A stretch of DNA of 64,000 bases from Dryomyza anilis (GCA_951804985.1 OX638133.1:71554367-71618366); one strand, 5' to 3'. Positions 23,541 to 37,860 are shown, counted from the stretch's first letter. The notes: generated by a model from the letters alone, not told the origin. Numbers and translations: made by a program.

Positions 23541-24042
23541 TTTTTATTGTTGTTTGTCTTCACCATAAGAAATTGCTAGACATGTCTTGGGTGGGAGTCA
23601 TATTTTTCGGGAAAACCTTGTACTTTAAATAGTGCAGTTCACATACCATATAGCTCATTACTTAGTTTTTTGAATTTTAAATTTAAGGCTTAATTTGCTA
23701 TCAATTCTCAGAAGTGATAATGGTATTTCGAGCCTCTGTCGTACAAGTAGCAAATCATCTTTTGTATTGATGTTGGATTTTCAGTCACATTTTCAAATTA
23801 AACTTAGTTTAAATGATATGTCATTTTGTCTATAGCCAACATATCACAAATATTTAAAATGTCATATTAACGGACAACTAATTGTCTTTCTGTGTGTAAA
23901 ATTTAAAGATATTCGATATTTATATTAAACTCTATCTACGTTTAAAAATGTGGAAGAGTTTAAACTGAGTTTAAACTCACACAAAAAAAAAATTGACCTA
24001 AATAATATATTTAATCTTTGGCTCTTAATGAAATATATAATA

Positions 24043-24322
24043 GCTGCGTTCCCGTGGGTTTTGATCCTGATATGTAGATCATTTTCATATACAAAACAAA
24101 AACAAACAATTTGAACCAGGTTCGTTTTGGATCAATTACTGATCTGGTATTGTCGTATCATTTCTTGTGATGATGTTATATTATTGTGAATAACACTTAA
24201 TAAGAAGAAGAATTTGTGTGTAAAAAGAAAGAGAGACGAAAACAGTGTTGCCAAATTTATTAAAATAGAACCGATAGCGTTCCCGTGAAACAGATCTGGT
24301 TCAAGTACCACGGGAACGCAGC
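24043..24322. mobile_element. MITE with terminal repeat GCTGCGTTCCCGTGG
   Basis: Perfect 15-base inverted ends: GCTGCGTTCCCGTGG at 24043 and its complement ending at 24322. The interior is 250 bases with a partial second inversion (GATCCTGATATG / CAGATCTGGTTC). I could not confirm a target-site duplication. Confidence 0.65.
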
Positions 24323-24659
24323 AAATATTGGGTTGACAATTTTAAAAATACAGAAGTATATCAAATCGAAATCAAACAGGTCGACTTTAAACTTGGCTTG
24401 GGATTTTCTCTGTAATATGTTCTTGTTTTGAACTATATCTTGAGGGGTGAAACGACTTTCCAGTGCAATATTTACTATTGGGGACTATTGACTGGAGGCT
24501 ATTGTCTGCCGAAAGGTAGTTCCAATTAGACAGATTTGAACCTGAGATACCTCGGAGATCAACGTACTACTGGAGAGTTTAAGGGACCTCTTTCTGTATT
24601 TCGAAAGAATGATGTAAAAATGCTTTTTGACTTTAAAAAATCACAATAGTTTAAATAAA

Positions 24660-24918
24660 ATCACTTTCTTCAATAGTATTTCGTATCGAAAGTTCAGTGA
24701 TATAAATATTTACATAATTGAAGTAAAATGACTCAATAGAAAATTATTCTTTCACTTTAACACAAATTTCTTTTATTTGCAGAAAAAAATCGTTGATTTG
24801 AAGAAAATCTTCGTAGAATACAAGAAAAATGGATTTGTATTAAAGAAATATATTCTATGGAGCTGAATCAAATCATTCCCATATATACTTGAATTAGGAA
24901 AATTGTTTTTTGGGTGTG
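24660..24918. mobile_element. MITE of the ACACCCAAAAAA family, copy 1
   Basis: Ends in ttttttgggtgt at 24918. Reversed, it shares the interior (caaataaaagaaatttgtg, gaaagataattttcta) with the element at 51433-51622. Confidence 0.5.
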
Positions 24919-25119
24919 GGTATAATTCTGCGACAACGATATATACAAATTTAATACAGATCGAAATTATGGTATATTTTACCTATAAAACAAAATCATT
25001 TTATGGTTTCTTTAGTAACTTTTTGATAGTATTTGGTATCATTCAAAGTGTACTTTATGCTAAATCGGTTGTTGTAAGGTCCCCCCTCGACCTTTCTAAA
25101 TCGCAATACTATCGGTAAA

Positions 25120-25480
25120 CATCCACCATGGATTTTTTTTTTGTTCTCCAACACGCACCACTGAATCTGCGCATAGTGCAAGCTGTCTAAAGTACAGCAA
25201 AAACCACGATAAAAGTGGGTGGGTGGTCACTCAATACAAACTGGTTGGTTGGATGGTTGCTTGGTCGAACTGTCGGTTATCGGACTGTCGGTCGTTGTGA
25301 CTGTCAGTCGGTGTGCGCCCAGTGTTGCTGAACATTAAAAATTCAATTTATTTGTTGTAGTTGATGTCGTTGTTGTGTTGCCATAGTGATTGCTGCTACC
25401 GATGGTGCCAATGTTGGTGGGTGCTGTGTTGTCGTTGTTGTTGCCAGTGGGTTGATGATGTTGCTAAACTCTACAAGTCG
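25120..25480. other. GC-richer block with ACTGTCGGT repeats
   Basis: Contains three spaced copies of actgtcggt/actgtcagt at 25269-25312 and TTG/GTT triplet runs. No gene recognised. From 25481 to 26449 I see only AT-rich and purine-rich stretches with no definite feature. Confidence 0.3.
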
Positions 25481-26449
25481 CAAAGGCTGAGCTGAAAATA
25501 CGACTAACTAACTTATAGAAATCTAGTTAAAAAATGCTAAAATCAAACAAAAAAAAAAACACTTAATTGTTCATGAATATAAAGCATGCGTGCGTGCGTG
25601 TGGGCGTGCGTACGGGCTTGCGTCGAATATAATTTATGATCTCTACCCCAACAACAGCAACAACAACAAATGTAGTTTCATATACTACCACAAAAAAGCT
25701 TAAAATTTTTACTTGAAACTCGTAAAAATTCATTGAAAAAACATAAATTTTAGGCGATTGTACAATTTTTTTTGGTACATATTTTTCAGGTTTTTGAATT
25801 TTTTGCGTGTAGCTCTGGTAAACGAATGAAAACCATGAAGAAAATAAGAGGTATGAAACAAAAACATATGAAAAGAGTTATAATAAAAAATGGTATACGA
25901 CGAAAAAGAAGAGATATAAGTTGCAGACGAAGCTTTCAAAGTCAAAGAAGAAGATGAAGGAGGGGGGGCTCAATAAATATAGTGAAGATGGCAAAATGCG
26001 TTCGAAAGTCACAAATGTCGTTACGGGCAGGGGGGATATAGGTTCATTATTTTTATTTTCTGTCGTTATCTGGTATTATCTGGGTGGCAGGTGGTAAAAT
26101 GTTGAAAATATTCATATATGTATGCGAAGATGCTACATTTGTTTAAATCGAAAAATATTTATTCCATTTTGGGTGGCTTGGTGCTTTTTTTTGTATTTGT
26201 TGATGTTTTTGAAATTTTTAAAAGTTGTTTTTCAACTTTATTTACTTAACAGAGGAGGTCGAATTTTTGCTCAAAATTTTTCTCAGCCTTCATTTTTTCA
26301 AGTGGGTGTCATGGGTTGAATTACAAGGGCATTTAAGAAATGTTTGTATAAATAACATGTTTTATTTTTATTAAAACACAATTATTTTAATTAAATAATT
26401 ATTTTTCTAAAAGTATATTCATCTGCTTTGCGCTTTTTCAAATTCTCTA

Positions 26450-29090
26450 TATATCCTAAATTCCATTGGCACAACGGCAGGTGCATCCTTGTTATTTGAA
26501 ATGACCGCCATCCTGCACAACACAGGATCGGATCCTCCACCTACTTGCGTTGCGCGTCGCTTCACACTCACCCAGACCTGTCAGACAACTCTTATACACA
26601 CTTAATTCCTTTACTGCATTAAGACGAATAAGAAAGGACCCTAAAGGACCAACTGTCATGCTTAATAATTTCAATGGCTTGGCGTCTACTCGTCCGCCTG
26701 CTTGCCTGACTGCCTGGCTGTCTGTCTATCTTTCGTTTTTCTCCATTCTGCCTTCTTTTCTTTGCATGTCGCTTCTTCTACTGTGTACCACTTAAAAAAA
26801 GATCATCGCCATGATCCTTGCTGTGTAGAGGATACAATACACTTTGCGCCTTGCAACACATGTGCCAAATGTTGTTTAAATTCCAAGGGTGGGTTTTCTT
26901 TTTTTATTGTAAAAAGAAATACCGAACCGTTGTACCTCATTTATGTATAAGGTTCTTTTTTTTCAGCAGAAGTAGTAATTTATTTTAAGAACCTTTTATT
27001 TTTCTTTATTTGTGTTTTTAATTCATTTTATTGGTAGGCATTTGCATGGTCTGTTGGGTTTTTGATTTCTTTGGGGGCATAAATTAGTGGAAAGTGGTGC
27101 CGAAAATGTTAGGGTTTATAAGAACTTTACTAAAGTAGTTTTGATAAATGTTATTAATACCAACTATATATGTTTACTACAACTATACATCAATTCTATA
27201 CAATTCTCGAGTGCTGATTTTGAATACACACCTGTTTGACCTCTACGTAAGGTTTTTAAAAAAATTATAATTAAAATGTAAGGCCCTTTTCAGCCACATC
27301 TTAAAATAAACAAAATACGGTACTCTAGAAAACCAGTTTAAAAAAAAAATACCTGTGCAGTATGACAATCTCCTAATTACAAACATTTCAATGAGCTAAT
27401 TTAAGTAATCGTGGGATTCCGGAAGTTTTGAATATTAAAAACACATTTTCTCATTAACATTACGAAGTCATAGATATTTTTCCATATCTAAAATACATTT
27501 CCCTAACTAATATATTTCAAAAGACATCATAAATCATAATGAATATCCCACAACTCACATAATTAAAACCACTGACAATATATTTCTACTTAACGTAAGT
27601 AGTTATTGCACTAAGGATATATTTAACTCAAAAGACCTGCATTTAAATACCTGGAATTTTCGGTTATTAATAGATAATTAAGAAAACATATACCCAAAAG
27701 TCAATTCGAATATCATAAAGTGCACTAGGCGCTGCATTCCTATTGAATAAAAATTTATAATACATAAATTACTTCTCGGAAACATTTATATGGACGAATG
27801 ATCGTGTAACACGCGCATGTGCGCCGACTACACAGACCACAGAGGCTGACAATAAATATAAAAAAAAAATATCTCAGTTATAAAAACACCTTTTCGAGAC
27901 GGAGACAAGAAAAATAATAACGAAATATCTTTAACTGCCATAATGATGCGCGGCAACCTTGCGCGCCTCAAATTTGAAATTTTTTGGGTGAGGTTGACTG
28001 ACAGTCGAAATGACAGCCAGCCATGCCGCGTTGCCTGTTGGGTTCGCTGGGTCTGTGTGCGCCATACGATCTGTGGCTATGGTTATATTTACAAAAAGGG
28101 GACGAAGGCAAATATAAAAAGTAAAACACAAAACGAAGAGACCTCTGTCTATACTACCTTCTCCTCCTACTGCTATTCTTCTCCTCCTACTCCTTTCGGT
28201 CTTTTGCAGCAACCGATACACATACAAAAGTCTCAGCGAAGCGTAGTTTTTATCGCATCGGGTTTCCAAGAAACCACCTACCTTTCAGTTTTGGGTAGTA
28301 GTACATATTAGTTGGCGATGTAGAAGTGCTGCCGGTGGGAGACGACGCGCACAAACACATAGAGTAGGTTCAAAACCCAAAAAGAAAACCGAAAAAACTG
28401 GCTGGCAGATGAAAATAATGGCAATTTACAATAAGCCAACAAAAAATCCAAGTCTTGGTTTTTTCGTATATGCGTTAATGATGCCGCCGATATAATGGTC
28501 GTCTTCCAAATCCTGCATGGGGTGGATTTGGTTGGGTTGTTTCTTCTTGAGTAGTATGTATTAATACAACTACAATATCACTCAAGGTGTTTTTTCGTGT
28601 AGTATCTGTTATATGGCAGGTATTCATACAATGATCAGTAGCATCAGCTGCAGGTAAAAGCAGCCAAACAACCGGCAGACAGGTAAAGCAGGCGGCGGCA
28701 TGGGACAGGTAAACTTTTTAGGTTTCCTGTCATGCGTCGTCTGTAACAGGAAATTCCTATGAGATTTCTGCCATGTAGCGCGGTTCAGCAATCAGAATCC
28801 GATTTACAATTTTTTGGGCCAACAAAACTTAGCTTATCTCGTTTCAGGATCACCTGAGATCACAGCCAGTCAGCCAGCCAGCCACACCATGCATTTAACC
28901 AACAAACCGTATAATAATTCAACCAACCCTCTTTTGTCAGTCGCAGCAACAGATCCGTGAAAGATCAACAGCAGCAGGTTGCAGGTAGTATAGTTAGTAC
29001 CCTCTTTTGTGATCTGTTAAAAAAAAGCCACCCTACTTTGGCACCGACGACGACGTTTACGACGGGATGTGCGTAATTTATTTCGTTTTG
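26450..29090. other. Mixed tract with GC-richer blocks, no gene recognised
   Basis: GC-richer patches at about 26450-26850, 27790-28330 and 28490-29090 alternate with AT-rich sequence. Frames at 27931-28311 overlap on both strands and have no family resemblance. Candidate regulatory DNA only by position and composition. Confidence 0.25.
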
Positions 29091-31580
29091 AAATGATCGT
29101 TATTAGCAGCGTCGGGTTTTTGTTTGCAATTTTGAGTTTTTATTTGGGGTTCGAAATTTATTTATTGCACGATTTCACTGTAGAATGATTTTCAATCGAA
29201 TTTCGTGGGAATGGGATTACGTTTGGTTAGCAAGAGGGTGGCGTTGTTTAAGTGATATTTCAAGTTGATAGAACAAAACAAAAAAAGGGTTTCAGGTGTC
29301 ACCTTATATATGGCTCAACAGTTTGATAATGCGTTGGAACTTGTTTTAGCAAATACAGGGGTCGACCTATTACAAGGAGTCGTGCTCTTCGTGTTTTTTT
29401 TTTTAACAAATGTCTATTATAAATTCTATATATATACTGTATAGAAATACTACATTGAAATATATTAATTTGGGTGATTATTGATTCAAATGACTCGATC
29501 ATGTCTTGTAACAGCTGGTGTTATGACAGGGAAGAAATTTACTGATAATTTCCCGTCGAATAATTTCTACAATGGTATAGCGGTTTATCTTCTGCATTAA
29601 GTTTTAATAATCCAGCATTCGTTAAGAAAATGTTTGAAATTTTGAAATATAAATTTAAGCATGTTCCAAGTATCCACAAAACTTGGTAAACTAACGTTCA
29701 AAATAGCTTTTAGGGCTAGTTTAAACCCAGTTTAACCTTTGTTTAATTAAACGTCTCATAAATTTAAACGTTTAACTTTGATAGCTGTTTTACAGTGAAA
29801 GTTTAAAATGAACTGAGTCATTCGGATAAATATGGCATCACTGACAAATGTCAACAAATTATCGATTATTTTTCTCATTTGGAACAGCTGATTATTTTAT
29901 GCAAACATTTTGTCAATCAAGACAAGATTTTAAACGTAGAGTAAACGGCCAACGTAAGACGTTTACACTGATTTTAAACGGCGATTTAATGTCACTGTTA
30001 AACTTTTTTCTGAGATTAAACTACGTTTAACCCACAAATCTAGTTAAATAATATTGATTAGAATGAGATATTCAAAAATCTTGTCATTCACATCACTATT
30101 TTTGCTAAAGTTAAAAAGTAGTTTATGATATAAAGTAAGCTTACAAAGAAAATCTCAACACTTCTAATGCGCAATAACAATAAACAGAAGATTTTGAAAA
30201 ATGGCAGGAAATAACACCCCACGTTAAGTTGGGCTCGTAAATAATGCTGAGCGTAGCAAATAAATACTATGTGTGAATTTTAACGACCCAAGACTTCTTG
30301 GAATGAACAATATGAGACGCATATTTGCAGTTTGTAAGCGATATGAGTGACCAGCGCTAAATGTAGCCATATATAAAACAATATAATGGTTATAGTTTTA
30401 ACTAAAAAAATGTTGTGAAAAAGTTATATGCTTTACAGCGAGTTATATGTAGTTTTAGAATTTAGGAGTTTTAATTACGCATTCAATTCTAACTATGAGA
30501 AATCTGGTCACCTTAATGTCCACTCGAGAATGTGGATCACACTCAGATTTTGTTGTTTTATTATTTAATGCACAACATGCCATGGTGAACAAAAAATAAA
30601 CACATGGTAAACGTTGAAGAAGTGCAGAAGCAGGAGTAGGAGGTGAAGAAAACGTAACGAAAAACCAAAATAACAAAAATAGAAATTGTGCACGATAATA
30701 GAAAGAAGGAACAAACCTAAACAAAATATGCGATATGAATGAATGCAAACAGAAAATAATGAAAATGCAACAAATAATCAAAAAAAAAAAAAAACAATAG
30801 AAAGCGAAACAAGGAGAATAAAAGGAAAAAAGAGACACCACTAATGTAGAATAAAATACCGGTGCGTATATTGTTGTCGCTCTCTTTGAATTTATGATAT
30901 AGGGTGCAGCAAAGGATTTGAGAACAAAATTTAAAATGATTAAAGCAGGTGACGCGGTAACCCTAAGAATTAAATACATCTGACGATGATTTAGCTTAAT
31001 ATATTTGAAATATAATTAGATGCACTAATGCCAAATTCGTTTCAAAGATTCTAGTTAAAAATATTATAACCTATTTTAATTTTATAAAATCAACTTAAAT
31101 TGAAATGCAACACTTGAACGATTGCGATAATTAATAATTTAACAGTTAAAAAAAAAATAGGTTTTAAAGGGATTTAATAATTTTCGTTTCTAAAATTGGG
31201 CATGAACACGTTTTCGGTATCTTAAATGCTACTCCAAATCAAAAACTGCAAATTAAAAACTAAACTGATATAGATTTAATGGCTCGAATCGCATTAAATT
31301 CGAAAAATGTATTTACCCATCTAAAGGAATGGGTAATGTTAAAATCATATAGAAAATATATTAATTATATATTAGTATTCAAAATATTCTGTTAAGTGTT
31401 TTGAGTTCGAAAATGACAATAAATGCAATTTTATGTCTATGGTACACAATATCAAATAAAAACTTAAAATCAACACGGGATTTTTCAAATACTACGGGAT
31501 TGAGACCCTTAGCAGATGTTATAATTTGCGCAGAAAATGTTCATACACAAAAAATAATTGACGTTAATATAGCAACCGTC
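29091..31580. other. AT-rich intron tract, nothing definite
   Basis: A stretch at 29713-30035 is rich in GTTTAAAC/GTTTAACC motifs and may be a decayed inverted-repeat element. Otherwise no feature is recognised. Confidence 0.3.
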
Positions 31581-31792
31581 ATTAATTGCATTCATTAATC
31601 AATCCAGCAAAGAAATTCACTTATTTAATGAAAACAATATATATTTGCTAAAATTGCGCCGACTAAATTATTTGCTGCATTTACGTACAAATATATATTA
31701 GCAAACAAAATTGCTGAATTAACGAAGAATATCAAGTGTTTTCATTAAATTTGTGAATTTTATTGCTGGATTGATTAATGAATGCAATTAAT
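31581..31792. mobile_element. Near-palindromic MITE (212 bp)
   Basis: The left end ATTAATTGCATTCATTAATC is repeated exactly in reverse at the right end (through 31792). Pairing continues inward for about 60 bases (AATCCAGCAA, AAATTCAC, TTTAATGAAAACA). Confidence 0.75.
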
Positions 31793-31799
31793 GTCTGTG

Positions 31800-32300
31800 C
31801 AGAATTTTGGGGGGTAGCCAACAAAAAAGTGGGTGCCTCAGACACAGAAACACAATGCATGACTAAACAGAAGATGACGCCGCAGGCCGGCCAGCCGACA
31901 CCGTGAGGCGGATGTGCAAATGTCGAAGTCCCGCAACGAAGAGGGTCGACGCATGGGATTGTGGCAGTCGCCGATAGGCACAGACAGAATAAAAAAATAT
32001 AAACAGAACTTAAACGTCGAAACTTAAAATAGAGCGGTTTTTGGAAAAAAAAATAATTGGGTTGCCAAAGTGCTGCTATTTAGTAGGCTCAAGAAGGGTA
32101 CACAAGGTAGGGTCCATATATATACAGTGAGTACTGAATGTATTTTAGATGGTAGAGGAAGGAGTGTAGCAATAAGCGATGACCAAAAGGGCAACAACAA
32201 ATGTAGCACGAAGTACCAAGTCTACTGTTTGGCTGACTCATACTTCATGTGGCTGGCTTGGGTGAAACGCACTGACCCAGTGCGAAATTAAGAAAAGAAA
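31800..32300. other. GC-richer block, candidate regulatory DNA
   Basis: Complex sequence with no gene recognised. From 32301 to 32573 the DNA is AT-rich. Confidence 0.25.
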
Positions 32301-32573
32301 GACATGACGTACGTTGATTATGATCGACAATGGAATAAATGATGGAATAAATAAAAATGTAATAAATGAAATAAGCCATCATTCGGTAGTGAATACGACA
32401 TTTTGACCATTTCGAAATAGTTGAAATATTTTAAAATACGTTCATTTAAAAATAAACAATTTTTAATTCAATTTTAGTTTTAAAGGTGTGTGCGAGTTCG
32501 TCTAAATTACTGACTTTACTAAATAATCCATTCGGTAACCGGTAATGGTTGCAAGTCGTAACAAATCGATTAT

Positions 32574-32767
32574 CATATCGTTGATGATACTGAAAACCGC
32601 CACAAAACTATTTTCAGTCTCAATTCTGCACTTACTTCATACAAAATTAAGTATGTCATAACTATAATTTATCCGATCAACATATCATTAAAAACCCGAT
32701 TATAACACAAAATTAGGCGTAATTTTCACATGCAGTTAGGCGGTTTTGCAGTATCACCGACGATATG
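32574..32767. mobile_element. Small MITE (194 bp), ends CATATCG
   Basis: Inverted ends CATATCGTTGATGATACTGA and CATATCGTCGGTGATACTGC, then AAAACCGCC on both sides, 25-28 pairing bases. No clear duplication of the target. Confidence 0.6.
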
Positions 32768-33001
32768 TCTGTTTTCTGACATTCAATTTCGTTTGCTCGA
32801 AAATTTGCTAAATTGAATTAGTAAAAACTAAACAAGCGATTAATAAAATTGTCAAATGTGGATTAATCATAATACTGATCGTAATTAATAATTGTTTTGA
32901 TTAATCAAAAATCTGGAGTAACTAATCAATACGTAAATGATTAATCAAACCGTTTGATTTACCGAATATTAGCACAGCTAATTTAGGGAACCATAAATGT
33001 A

Positions 33002-33415
33002 CACTAAGAAAACAAGATGTTTATGAAAGTCTTGCTGCAACTATCTGTTTAAATTTACGCCTTGTAGCAAATATTCAAACATCCCATAAGTTTCAATAAA
33101 ATTGCAGCAAAACTATTAATATTTTTTAAATATGACATATATGCAGATAGTTACGAGATGTTTGCCACAACAGCAAAGATAATTGAGATATTTACTGTTG
33201 ACTGACAGCAAACATCCTGATTTCTTGGACATTTGCAACCAAAATCTTGAGTTATTTTGACATTTGACTACTATAAAAAAGGATAATGGCGTACTTTGAC
33301 CTTACGCTCGATTTGTCCACAATAATTAAGTAAATCCAATAGTGTAAAAAAGTGTCAACTTAAATATTACATTTTAAAGGTAAAATTGAAAATAAAATTT
33401 TCTGGGATTGAGAGT
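33002..33415. mobile_element. Partial element of the CACTAAGAAAAC family
   Basis: Begins with TA then CACTAAGAAAACAAGATG. About 400 bases match the right half of the complete copy at 36290-37122 in inverted orientation. The other end is missing. Confidence 0.65.
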
Positions 33416-33459
33416 TTTGTATTATGTGTTTTATTTTGTCACTGCGTAAAGCTTTTCCA

Positions 33460-34420
33460 CTGGGTCAGTGTAACAGTGGGCCGCGGGTGCGACAGCATTT
33501 GTTTGAACGAGGGAAGCTAGCTTCGCCTTGAGGGAGCGTCCGTCAGAGCTGTTTTGAGTAAGTGAGAGGGAGGGAATTAATGAAAGAGACAAATAATGCA
33601 GCATAGCCGCGCTCAGAACAAATTCAAAGACGTTCTACAAGTGGCAACAAAACAACGAGGTGGTGGTGATTTTCTTTTGTTGTTTTTGCTGTTGTTGTAT
33701 TAATGGTGGTGGAGGTGCGGCTGCGTGGGTTGATTAGGCTGTCTGTCTATTTGCCTGTCTGTCAAGCGCGACTTTCTTAAGAAACATGGATGCCAACCTT
33801 GATGAACATTGTACAAAGTGAACAAAAACAAAAATGCAAACTCACTGAGACTCGGGTTTTTTTTTCGTTTTTTTCCGTTTTTTGTGTTTGAATTTTCAAC
33901 CGTTGAGCAGCGAACGAAGACAAACAATTTCCGCCCCAAAAATATTTGCTTGTGGTTGAAAATAATAACAACAACCAAGAAATTAACACGCAAGCTGCTA
34001 TTTCACAAGTTGGTAGCAGGCTGGCAGCAAAAGAGCGCGCCGAACTTGAGTACATTAGGGAGGCAGAGAGAGAGGTAGGGTGGCAGGCAGGTAGGTAGGT
34101 CGACTTGGGACCAGAGTCGTAGACAGTAGTGGCGTTGTTCGTGGTGGTGGTGGTGACGACGACGTTGGGTGAAGATCGCAACAATGGCGACGAGACGCGA
34201 CGCTCGATCATCGTGTTTTTTGCTGATGTCGTTTTCGTCGTAAAAATTGTTGTTGTTGTTCATGTGGGTTTTGTTGGGTGTTTTTTTTGCTCGTGTTGTT
34301 GGTGGCGGTGGTTGTTGCGTCGTCTTCATGTTGGAATTCGTGTGGAATACAAAAAAATAATGAAACAGGATCTGCTTGTCAACAGCATATAATGGTAATG
34401 GGCGGTGAGGAGTGGGGAGA
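33460..34420. other. GC-richer block, candidate regulatory DNA
   Basis: Contains aggtaggtaggt, ggtggtggtggtg and CTG/TTG triplet runs. Frames on the two strands overlap heavily and are low complexity, so no gene is called. From 34421 to 35559 the DNA is AT-rich with nothing recognised. Confidence 0.3.
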
Positions 34421-35559
34421 AGAGGGAGGAAAGAAGGCGAAACAAATATGATCGTTTTTAGAGGGTGTTGTTATAGGTGGGCAGTAAGGCGGTTTAAAGT
34501 ATGCGGTGATATAAAAATTGTATAAAATATGTGGTAACACATAAAACATTTTTTTTTGAAAATTATAAATTTTGAAATTACCTTCATATTTTGTAATATT
34601 AAAATTCGTTAAAAAAAACATAGTTTTATTGGTTAATATTTAAGTTCTTTTAAATTGAATAATACAATATTAAAATCAAATCATTACAATATTTAGATTT
34701 TATAAAACCCAAAACACTGGTGTTTCCTTTTTACACTCCCTGTACATTTTTTTTTGTAGTTGAATTATTTTCTTTTCGAATTTTAGTAAACATATTACTA
34801 GGGTCATGATTGGTAACTGATCATTGTATTTATATCCGGGCCAGTTACATGATAAACATTATCTGGACATGGTCATATCGATTCTAATAGGATAAATTCA
34901 TACATGGGGTTCATGTTTTCCACTGAAAATGTGTTTTTGCATTTTCAAGTTTCTTAGCGATTTAATTTTGAAATATGTAATCATTTTTTATATATTTTGA
35001 ATTCCACTTCTAATGCCAATATTTTGATAAATTCTTTGGATTATAGTTTTTTACATAATTCAATAATAAAACCATCTTAATTAAAATATATTAAAATTTT
35101 GTATCCAATCGTGAATGAAATTGATAAAAAAAGGTTTAATTACACTAAAATAGTAGCAAGTGTAATAAAAATAATTCCACTCACTTGGCAATAACATTTT
35201 TTTAAAATTAATTTTTAGAATTATGTTGATATTTTTATGAGTAAAATAAAACCCCCTTTTAAAACATACCTTAAATATCCTGCAAAAAACAAAGTCCTTA
35301 GTCCTTCATATGAAAAATGTTGAAATATCCTAGCTGTTCCGATATTCACTTCATTTAATAAAAACGATCAGGCAAACGATCGCTATTATTTTTTATTGTT
35401 TTTTTTTGTATTGTTATTCAATGTGTCTGTTTGATTTGTAATGAGCTCTTCTCAAATTCACGCACGATAATGAGTGTTGTTTATATTAAAATGATGTATG
35501 TCCGTCTTTGATTCTTATCAACCAAAGAGCAAAAACAACAACAAAAAATGTAGGTGTGA

Positions 35560-36100
35560 GGAGGGGAACCACTTGAGCGGCAGCGTGTCTCATGTGCACG
35601 ATCAGCAGTCACCACACCACTTAACTGTAATTATTTTCTTTTTCGCGTATAAACAAATTTCCACAGAATTTTACGCACTTCAAAAATGTTTTATGTTCGA
35701 TTTTACGCGTTTGGATATTTTGGCAAAAATATGTATATATTTTGTTGTAGTTGTCACATGTATGATGAGTTTTCATTTAAAAGTTGCACAAGAAAAAAAA
35801 AAACAATAGCGCCAAAAATATTGTAATAATGCAAAACAACGCACGTAGAACAGTAGAGCGATGCGATTGAAACACATCCACTCGCAATGAAAAATTCCGG
35901 TAGACTGTGAAACGCGCTGAGAGTCGACCAAACACAACAGCAGGCGAACGACGGACAGACCGACATACAAATGGACGGACGGCGTTGTGAAGATCGTTCG
36001 ACAGCAGCAGGCAACAGTCATTGAGCGGGCGGGTGGAGAGCGGATGCAAACCATGCGAAACAAGCGAAGGTGGTGGTGATGAACAGAGTTGCCATGTGTT
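35560..36100. other. GC-richer block, candidate regulatory DNA
   Basis: Non-repetitive sequence with ggacggacgg runs and no recognised gene on either strand. Confidence 0.25.
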
Positions 36101-36289
36101 GGCATATAACGTTATATTGGCAACAAATTTTTAGCTTTGGCGACAAGGTGATTTATTTCTTTCTTCTGGAGTCGTTGTAGAAAGAAAAGTCACCAAATAC
36201 ATTTTTATGAAAAACTTAAATTTCGAGTTTGTTGATAAATATTATAAAAAGTAATTAAAGCATTTTTAAAGCTGAAATATCAATTGATA

Positions 36290-37122
36290 CACTAAGAAAA
36301 CAAAGATGATTATCAGAAATATCACAGCCCTATATATCAAGTTATTTACAAATTATTTAGATCGTATTTGAGAGAACCATATCTCTGACATACGATAAAT
36401 ATTGGCAACCATCTTTCAAATTTACGATTATTTATAGCAACCATTAATTAAACATCTTACAAATAGGAAGATAGTTGAGGAATATTTGGAAAAAGTACTC
36501 CATTAGAATTCGCGTAGTAATTTTTATTGAATTGAAAGAAAATGAATCAAATGTATTTTTATTTATTCTAGAATTAAAACAGTATCCTGGTTATACATCG
36601 CCATCGTCTTTATAAATCCTTCGAAAGTAAAATTGTACAACGACTTGAGACTTCTTCGCTGAAGAACCAAGTCCGACTGTCGATGCTGTCATCAAAGTAA
36701 ACTCTGAAAAGAAATATTTTCCAATCACGAGAAAGTTTTATTTTCACTTTTACCATTTAAATGTAATATTTGAGTTCACTTTTTTACACCATTAGATTAG
36801 ATTTACTTAATTGTTGTGGATAAATCGAGCGTAAGGAAAAATACGCCATTTTCCTTTTTTTTATAGTAGTCAAATGTCAAAATAAGTCAAAAGTTTTTTT
36901 GCAAATGTCCAAGAACTCAGGATCAACTTTAAATATCTCAATTTTTATTGCTGTTGTGGCAAACATCTCCTGACTATCTGCATATATCTCATATTTAAAA
37001 AATATTCATAGTTTTGCTGAAACTTTATAGAAACTTATGGGATGTTTGAATATTTGCTACAAGGCGTAAATTTAAAAGAATGGTTGCAGCAAGACTCTCA
37101 TAAACATCTTGTTTTCTTAGTG
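36290..37122. mobile_element. Tc1/mariner-like non-autonomous element, CACTAAGAAAAC ends
   Basis: 833 bases with inverted ends CACTAAGAAAACAAAGATG and CACTAAGAAAACAAGATG, flanked on both sides by TA (36288-36289 and 37123-37124), the target of Tc1/mariner elements. No transposase frame. Confidence 0.7.
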
Positions 37123-37489
37123 TAGAATTACATTTTCTTATCATGTGGTTAGTTTTCTTATCATGTGGTTGAGATTATCGATTAAAAATTTACCGATATG
37201 TTCCGATTTGTAAATGAATATTTGGAATTTTGAAAATGTATTTGGTGACTTTTTGTTCTACAACGACGATATAGAAGTTTTGAAATTGATAAAATATCCT
37301 TAAAAGTACAAGGTGGAGCTAAACTATATCCCGAAAAAATAATTAAAATATAATTAAAAAAATAATTAAGTTTTAGAAATATTAAAATTTGGAATTTAAA
37401 AATAATAATTTTATTTTTAAGGATACTCCCGGCATTTCATTTCAGGTTTTATGGTACGGATTTTGTATGTAATATATGGTGAATATATT

Positions 37490-37860
37490 TTGGCAACCCT
37501 GGTGATGGCGATGGTTGCTGCTGTTGTTGGCTTTGTTGTTGTTAAGGCCACAGCAACATGCTTGTCGTCAACGACGACGCCACCATCATCATCATCAGCT
37601 CAGTCACTCACTTTACAACGACGAATATTCATCCAAAACAAAATGTGAAAAAAACAACAAAACAAAATGCCAAAACATGCTTCATTTGTTGCTGTTGTGC
37701 GCGCACTTCGCGAAGTTGACGTGAGAGCGAGAGAACGCCACTTTAGGCGGCAATCCACCCGCTGTCTCGTTGTTGTTCATTACAGAGAGTTAGCAGAGCA
37801 TGTGGCAGCCGATCGCCCAAACGACCCACAAACAGGGTTGCCAAGCTTTCTTGTGATTTG
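37490..37860. other. GC-richer block, candidate regulatory DNA
   Basis: CTG/TTG and CAT triplet runs and complex sequence; no gene recognised. Confidence 0.25.

Noticed and set aside
27931..28311. Overlapping 112- and 122-codon frames on both strands
   Set aside because: Mutual overlap, no start or splice context, no recognisable domain.
32262..33475. ACTGACCCAGT at 32267 and ACTGGGTCAGT at about 33460 as transposon ends
   Set aside because: The motif is itself nearly palindromic and the flanks do not pair; probably coincidence.
33700..34392. Cluster of frames rich in His, Thr, Val and Cys
   Set aside because: Produced by triplet and GGT/CAC repeats in a GC-richer block; frames overlap on both strands.
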